Shown here: positions 60,617 to 64,000 of the stretch, piece by piece
Numbering within the stretch: position 1 is the first letter of the stretch
Layout: each line of letters opens with the position of its first letter
NCBI RefSeq assembly: GCF_009917485.1
Contig: NZ_QZDT01000015.1
Location: 43,551-107,550 of the forward strand
DNA length: 64,000 nt
Source: Parablautia muri
GTDB lineage: Bacteria; Bacillota; Clostridia; Lachnospirales; Lachnospiraceae
Direction of reading: 5' to 3'
The notes under the pieces: model-generated
What the model saw: the letters and a program-made list of their open reading frames with translations, nothing else
Databases searched by the model: none
Told to the model about the DNA's origin: nothing
Made by a program: the position numbers and the translations under genes

Positions 60617-61147
60617 GCTGACCTCCATGTCGTTGTTTTGTAGTGAAATTAATCTGTGTGTAAATGCCCGTATTTTGAGCATTTTCTTGTGTGAGAACAG
60701 TTTGTTCTGCAGACGATACTAAGTAGATACATTGCTACATATCATTCATTGCTATATATAGTGATAATTATTATGTTTATAATTGTCAACCATAAATCAC
60801 ATTTTTATAAAATTTTATATGACTAATAAATTGAAAATATTTTAAGTTTTGCTGCGTTAAAATTACCTTTACATAGGGAATTATGTTCTCAGTAAAAATG
60901 CAGTTTATGCATATTCCTGAACCGTGAACAGTATTGATTTCTCAAAAAACGCTGGTATCATATAGAGGACAGTCTATATATTTTGATTTTTTCGTTGCTT
61001 ACAATAAAGTTTTTAGATAAAATAAAAAGGGATATCATCATTCGATTTGATATAATGATTGAAAATAACATATGACTCTTGACTTCTTGCATAGGCTTGT
61101 AGAGACATAGAATCAGTTCTCATATTATACAGCCGGAAGGGATATTA
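60617..61147. other. AT-rich intergenic boundary
   Basis: 531 bases without a gene. Near its left end a minus-strand promoter for the ACT gene is possible. The remainder is strongly AT-rich with no clear hairpins and marks the change from core genes to the acquired segment at the end of the window. Confidence 0.5.
60761..60789 (-). promoter_or_regulatory. Possible promoter of the ACT-domain gene
   Basis: Minus-strand -35 TTGACA (60784-60789), 17-base spacer, weak -10 TATCAC (60761-60766), about 145 bases before the start codon. Confidence 0.4.
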
Positions 61148-61547
61148 ATGATGCGGATTGATTTAAAGAAATTAATTGGAGAAGTAACTGAATATGATAA
61201 GAAATGTAGCGTAGGTAGAAAGAAAGTAGGTAAAGAGCTGACTGAAAAGTGCCAGCGCATTTGCTAATAGTTTTGATGGCACTTTAATTTGGGGTATTAC
61301 CAATGATGAACCAGAGTTTAAGTCGAGTAATAGTGAATTTTGGCTAATATTCAAAGCTGCAGTTAGAGATGATATTCCAATACTTATAGGAACAATCAGA
61401 AAGTTCTTGTAGAGATATATCACTTTTTTGGATATAAAGGAAAGTAGAGAGAGGCAATTGTTTTAAGTGTTACAAGAGCAAGGTAAAATTGAAACTATTG
61501 GAGCAAACAGAACAAGACGATATAGGTTAAATAAATATAATAGTTAA
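61148..61547 (+). pseudogene. Decayed AlbA_2/Schlafen-type DNA-binding gene
   Basis: Fragments in different frames. Opening: MRIDLKKLIGEVTEYDKK, then a stop at 61265-61267. One frame over, SAFANSFDGTLIWGITND reads as the AlbA_2 core (ANT/S-x-G-G-x-L-x-x-G-V/I-x-D). The last part, VLQEQGKIETIGANRTRRYR, reads as the C-terminal winged HTH and ends at 61547. An intact protein would be 400-500 residues, so most of the middle is gone. These putative regulators are frequent in mobile and defence loci. Confidence 0.75.
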
Positions 61548-61610
61548 ATTTACTACCAAAGATTAGACTGTGGATAAAAAATATAAATTAATATACCTTG
61601 AGAGGACAAT

Positions 61611-62630
61611 ATGAGAAATAGTTATTTACTGTTAGGAAATGGTTTTTCTATCGATATTATTAAAAAATTAAACAAAGAAAATCAAATTGATTTAGTAAAT
61701 TTGTTTAGCAAAGGAGCAAATGTATGTTACCCTAAAACGGCAGAAAAGGGATTTTTATCTCGTAAGTACACACCGAGTTTGTGGACATTAGGAGCTAGAA
61801 CCTATAACTCGTATGAAGAATCCTTGCAATTAATTACAGACATAATTACATGCGCAAATGTATTTAATTTGTCAGCGGAGAAAAGACCGGGAGAAAAGGA
61901 GCCAAGTATACATATAAGTGCATATAGTGAGCTTTCTACATATCTGCGTTATTTGTTTATATATTATAATAATTTAATAACAGACGAAGAACTAATAAAA
62001 GTTTCTGCAGGTATTGAACTTTTGGATTATATTATAAGTCAAACAAAAAAAGGGAGAAAAGTGTATGTGATAACGTATAATTATGATGTTTTGCTTGAAA
62101 GGTTGTTGGCTTTAAAGGGAATCATGTTTGATGTCTATGGATTTGTCAATACTGGAGCAAATATAATAATATATAAACCGCATGGTTCTATAAGCTTTTC
62201 TTTTCGAATAAAGGTACAAGAATCCAGTCCATATTCTATAAGAGCAGCGGTAGAAGAGTCAATTGCTCAAGAGGCAGAGAATTTTGAAATAAAATATGAT
62301 TTGTCTGAGGATTATCCTATTGTAAATGCCATTATTCCACCTGCTGGAGATTCAACTCGACTTAATTTAGGATGGATAAAGGAGATACGTCAAGGGGTAT
62401 AGGAAATAACTAAAGTCAGTACCTCAAAGGATGAAATAATTTTATTTGGTATATCGTATTGGCATGTAGATAGAAATGAAATTGATGATATTCTTATTTC
62501 AATAGACTCACAAATGGAAGTTAAATATGTTAATCCTGCCCCGCCCACGTCACTAGATGCAGTTTTAAGCAGTTTGTTTGCTAATTATATACATTATAGT
62601 AAAGGGGCATTATTAAAGGAGGAGTTATAA
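61611..62630 (+). pseudogene. SIR2-like protein, interrupted by an in-frame amber codon
   Basis: Predicted NAD-consuming SIR2-like protein. Residues 1-263 read LLLGNGFSID (nucleotide loop), VITYNYDVLLERL (Asn157, Asp159) and YKPHGSIS (His191), the three blocks of the SIR2_2-type domain. TAG at 62400-62402 then stops the frame. The same frame continues for 75 more codons, ILFGISYWHVDRNEIDDIL and onward, which is the expected C-terminal part of the fold (GxS-x-x-x-D). Together they would be 339 residues. The final TAA overlaps the ATG of the DUF262 gene (TAATG). Start ATG 61611 follows GAGAGGACAAT. Truncated product, readthrough or sequencing error are all possible. Confidence 0.75.
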
Positions 62631-63703
62631 TGGGAAATATGAGATATAACCGAAAATCAACATCAATTACTATATCTAATTTTTTTGAACAATATCAGTT
62701 AGGAAAATATCGTTTAGATCCACCTTATCAAAGAGATTTTAATGTTTGGAATGGTGAACAAAAATCATTTTTGATTGATACTATTCTTAAAAATTTTCCT
62801 ATTCCCCCCATTTTCTTAGAACAGAAGATAAATCCGGATACTGGTGTTACAACTTACGATGTTATTGATGGGAAACAAAGATTATCAACTATTATCGATT
62901 TTATAAATAATAAGGTTTCTATTCCGTTGAGCTATGGCAGTGATATATACGGAAAGGAGGAACTTAATGGATTAGCTTTTGAACAAATTAAAGAAAAAGC
63001 CAAGGCAGATGATGATATTAAGGCAATTTTAGCAGATTTTTGGGCATATTCATTATCAGTCGAATACATCGAAAATCCAGATGTAAAGATAGTTGATAAT
63101 ATTTTTGATAGATTAAACAGAGAGGGGAGCCGCCTAAATCCACAGGAATTGCGAAAAGCTCAGTATTATGATTCATTACTTTACAATGATATTGAGTATT
63201 ATAGGAATGACTGTTTCATAAAAAAATTAACTGCAAAATTAAATAAGAATCGAATGGATGATATAGGATTTATTACAGAGTTGTTTCTTATGACATTGCG
63301 TAATGGGATTATTGATGGAAATGAATCAGAAATTGATAAGGTTTTCGAAGATGAGGCAGAGAAATATGATGCTCAAAAATCTAGTATTACAAAAGGTAAA
63401 TTTAGTAAGGTTGGAAAACTGTTACAAGACTGGAATATTGATTTGGATAAGTATCATATAGAAGGCGTAAGTCATATTTATGCACTCTGGTATATCGCAT
63501 TGTATGTAGTTAATGAAAGAATAGAAGAAACCGATTATATTAAACAGCAACTATGTTTTTTTTATGAGGATTTAAGAGGAGGTCAACAAATAGAAGAAAC
63601 TATTGTCTATCAGCAATCAATGCAATCTGCAAGTCGCTCGAAATCATCAAGGAAGAAGCGTATAAATGCTATGCTTAGATTTTTGGGATATAGGACAATA
63701 TAA
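62630..63703 (+). CDS. DUF262 domain protein (GmrS-like ParB/Srx fold)
   Basis: Protein of 357 residues. DUF262 blocks: PPYQRDFNVWNGEQKSFLID, then TYDVIDGKQRLSTIIDF with the DGQQR-type motif (here DGKQR), and NIFDRLNREGSRLNPQELRK. The motif binds nucleotide in the N-terminal half of the GmrSD type IV restriction family. The DUF1524 HNH nuclease half is missing; the C-terminus is a basic, serine-rich tail. It is coupled to the SIR2-like gene by TAATG and has AAAGGAGG upstream, so the two probably act together, most likely in defence against phage. Confidence 0.88.
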   Translation: MGNMRYNRKSTSITISNFFEQYQLGKYRLDPPYQRDFNVWNGEQKSFLIDTILKNFPIPPIFLEQKINPDTGVTTYDVIDGKQRLSTIIDFINNKVSIPLSYGSDIYGKEELNGLAFEQIKEKAKADDDIKAILADFWAYSLSVEYIENPDVKIVDNIFDRLNREGSRLNPQELRKAQYYDSLLYNDIEYYRNDCFIKKLTAKLNKNRMDDIGFITELFLMTLRNGIIDGNESEIDKVFEDEAEKYDAQKSSITKGKFSKVGKLLQDWNIDLDKYHIEGVSHIYALWYIALYVVNERIEETDYIKQQLCFFYEDLRGGQQIEETIVYQQSMQSASRSKSSRKKRINAMLRFLGYRTI

Positions 63704-63936
63704 AACGAATTGTGATTACAGTGAAAGTTGATGCTTGAGTTTTTGTTCAAATAAAAATTATTAAGGACTCGAAAATTGATTGAATTTAATTTGAAAACAA
63801 AGAGAATATGTATGTTAATGTGAATTTATCTCTGCGTGCAATGTATCTAGAGGATGTGAAGAACCTATTTAACATGCGCCTCGCAACTCTGGGGCGCTGC
63901 ATTTTTGTTGCCGTTTTTTTGACTTAAGTCCTGGAT

Positions 63937-63978
63937 TCTCGGAGTTAACATGACGAGGTTGGTACCTTCACTCCGAGA
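63937..63978. other. 9-bp palindrome near the window end
   Basis: TCTCGGAGT (63937-63945) pairs with ACTCCGAGA (63970-63978) around 24 bases. Just before it, GCGCC and GGCGC (63880-63900 region) and T runs look like a terminator. The 297 bases after the DUF262 gene hold no gene I can see. It may be the end of a minus-strand gene lying beyond the window or a recombination site. Confidence 0.4.
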
Positions 63979-64000
63979 GCCTCATATATTTTTGCCTGCT

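Overview
The window looks like a chromosomal segment of a Gram-positive gut-type Clostridia, most likely a member of the Lachnospiraceae. The grounds are strong AGGAGG-type ribosome binding sites, frequent GTG and TTG starts, a HrcA/CIRCE-controlled clpB, a DUF4250 gene, a bactofilin gene next to an M23-like gene, a DUF3810 gene, and a cytosolic ParB-like/BMP fusion. No rRNA, tRNA, CRISPR array or intact transposase gene was found. The family assignment is inference; no marker phylogeny could be run.

Layout. 1-10.6 kb is housekeeping: the end of a metY-type gene, an ECF sigma factor with a membrane partner whose outer domain resembles the FtsX extracellular domain, an Hpt protein with aspS, a small lipoprotein, a flavoprotein, an azlC (frameshifted)-azlD exporter, malQ, and a bactofilin with a degenerate M23 protein. 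10.9-19.9 kb holds birA, two MATE exporters, an AGCS symporter, a DUF3810 protein, a DUF2974 hydrolase and an acyltransferase. 19.9-30.1 kb holds clpB under a CIRCE operator, DUF4250, the ParB-like/BMP fusion, a phosphoesterase, a polysaccharide deacetylase and carB.

30.3-40 kb is accessory: a DUF4258/YgiT toxin-antitoxin pair, a MerR-ABC exporter operon, and a peptide/nickel-type ABC importer whose binding-protein gene is separated from its ATPase and permease genes by a 253-bp palindromic element and a tandem repeat. 40-51.6 kb is a sugar-amine catabolic locus. A fructosamine-type operon (SIS deglycase, PfkB kinase, GntR regulator) diverges from an MFS carrier, a CUT1 importer without ATPase, a cytosolic GH9 enzyme, a second SIS protein and a BadF-type kinase. 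The second set reads as a route from imported glucosaminides through glucosamine to glucosamine-6-P. 51.9-54.9 kb is an MBOAT/SGNH pair for O-acylation of a surface polymer. 56.4-60.1 kb is bioY-bioB-bioD-bioA behind a large palindrome that fits a BirA operator, so the BirA at 10.9 kb probably controls it.

From about 60.7 kb the DNA becomes AT-rich and looks horizontally acquired. It holds a decayed AlbA_2-type gene, a SIR2-like gene interrupted by an amber codon, and a DUF262 gene coupled to it by a TAATG overlap. This is the best candidate for an unusual system, a defence-type pair.

Three unrelated families of dispersed non-coding repeats run through the window: 37-bp tandem units usually in threes, composite hairpin elements placed directly before start codons, and a shared stretch of about 60 bp at 33.4 and 54.9 kb.
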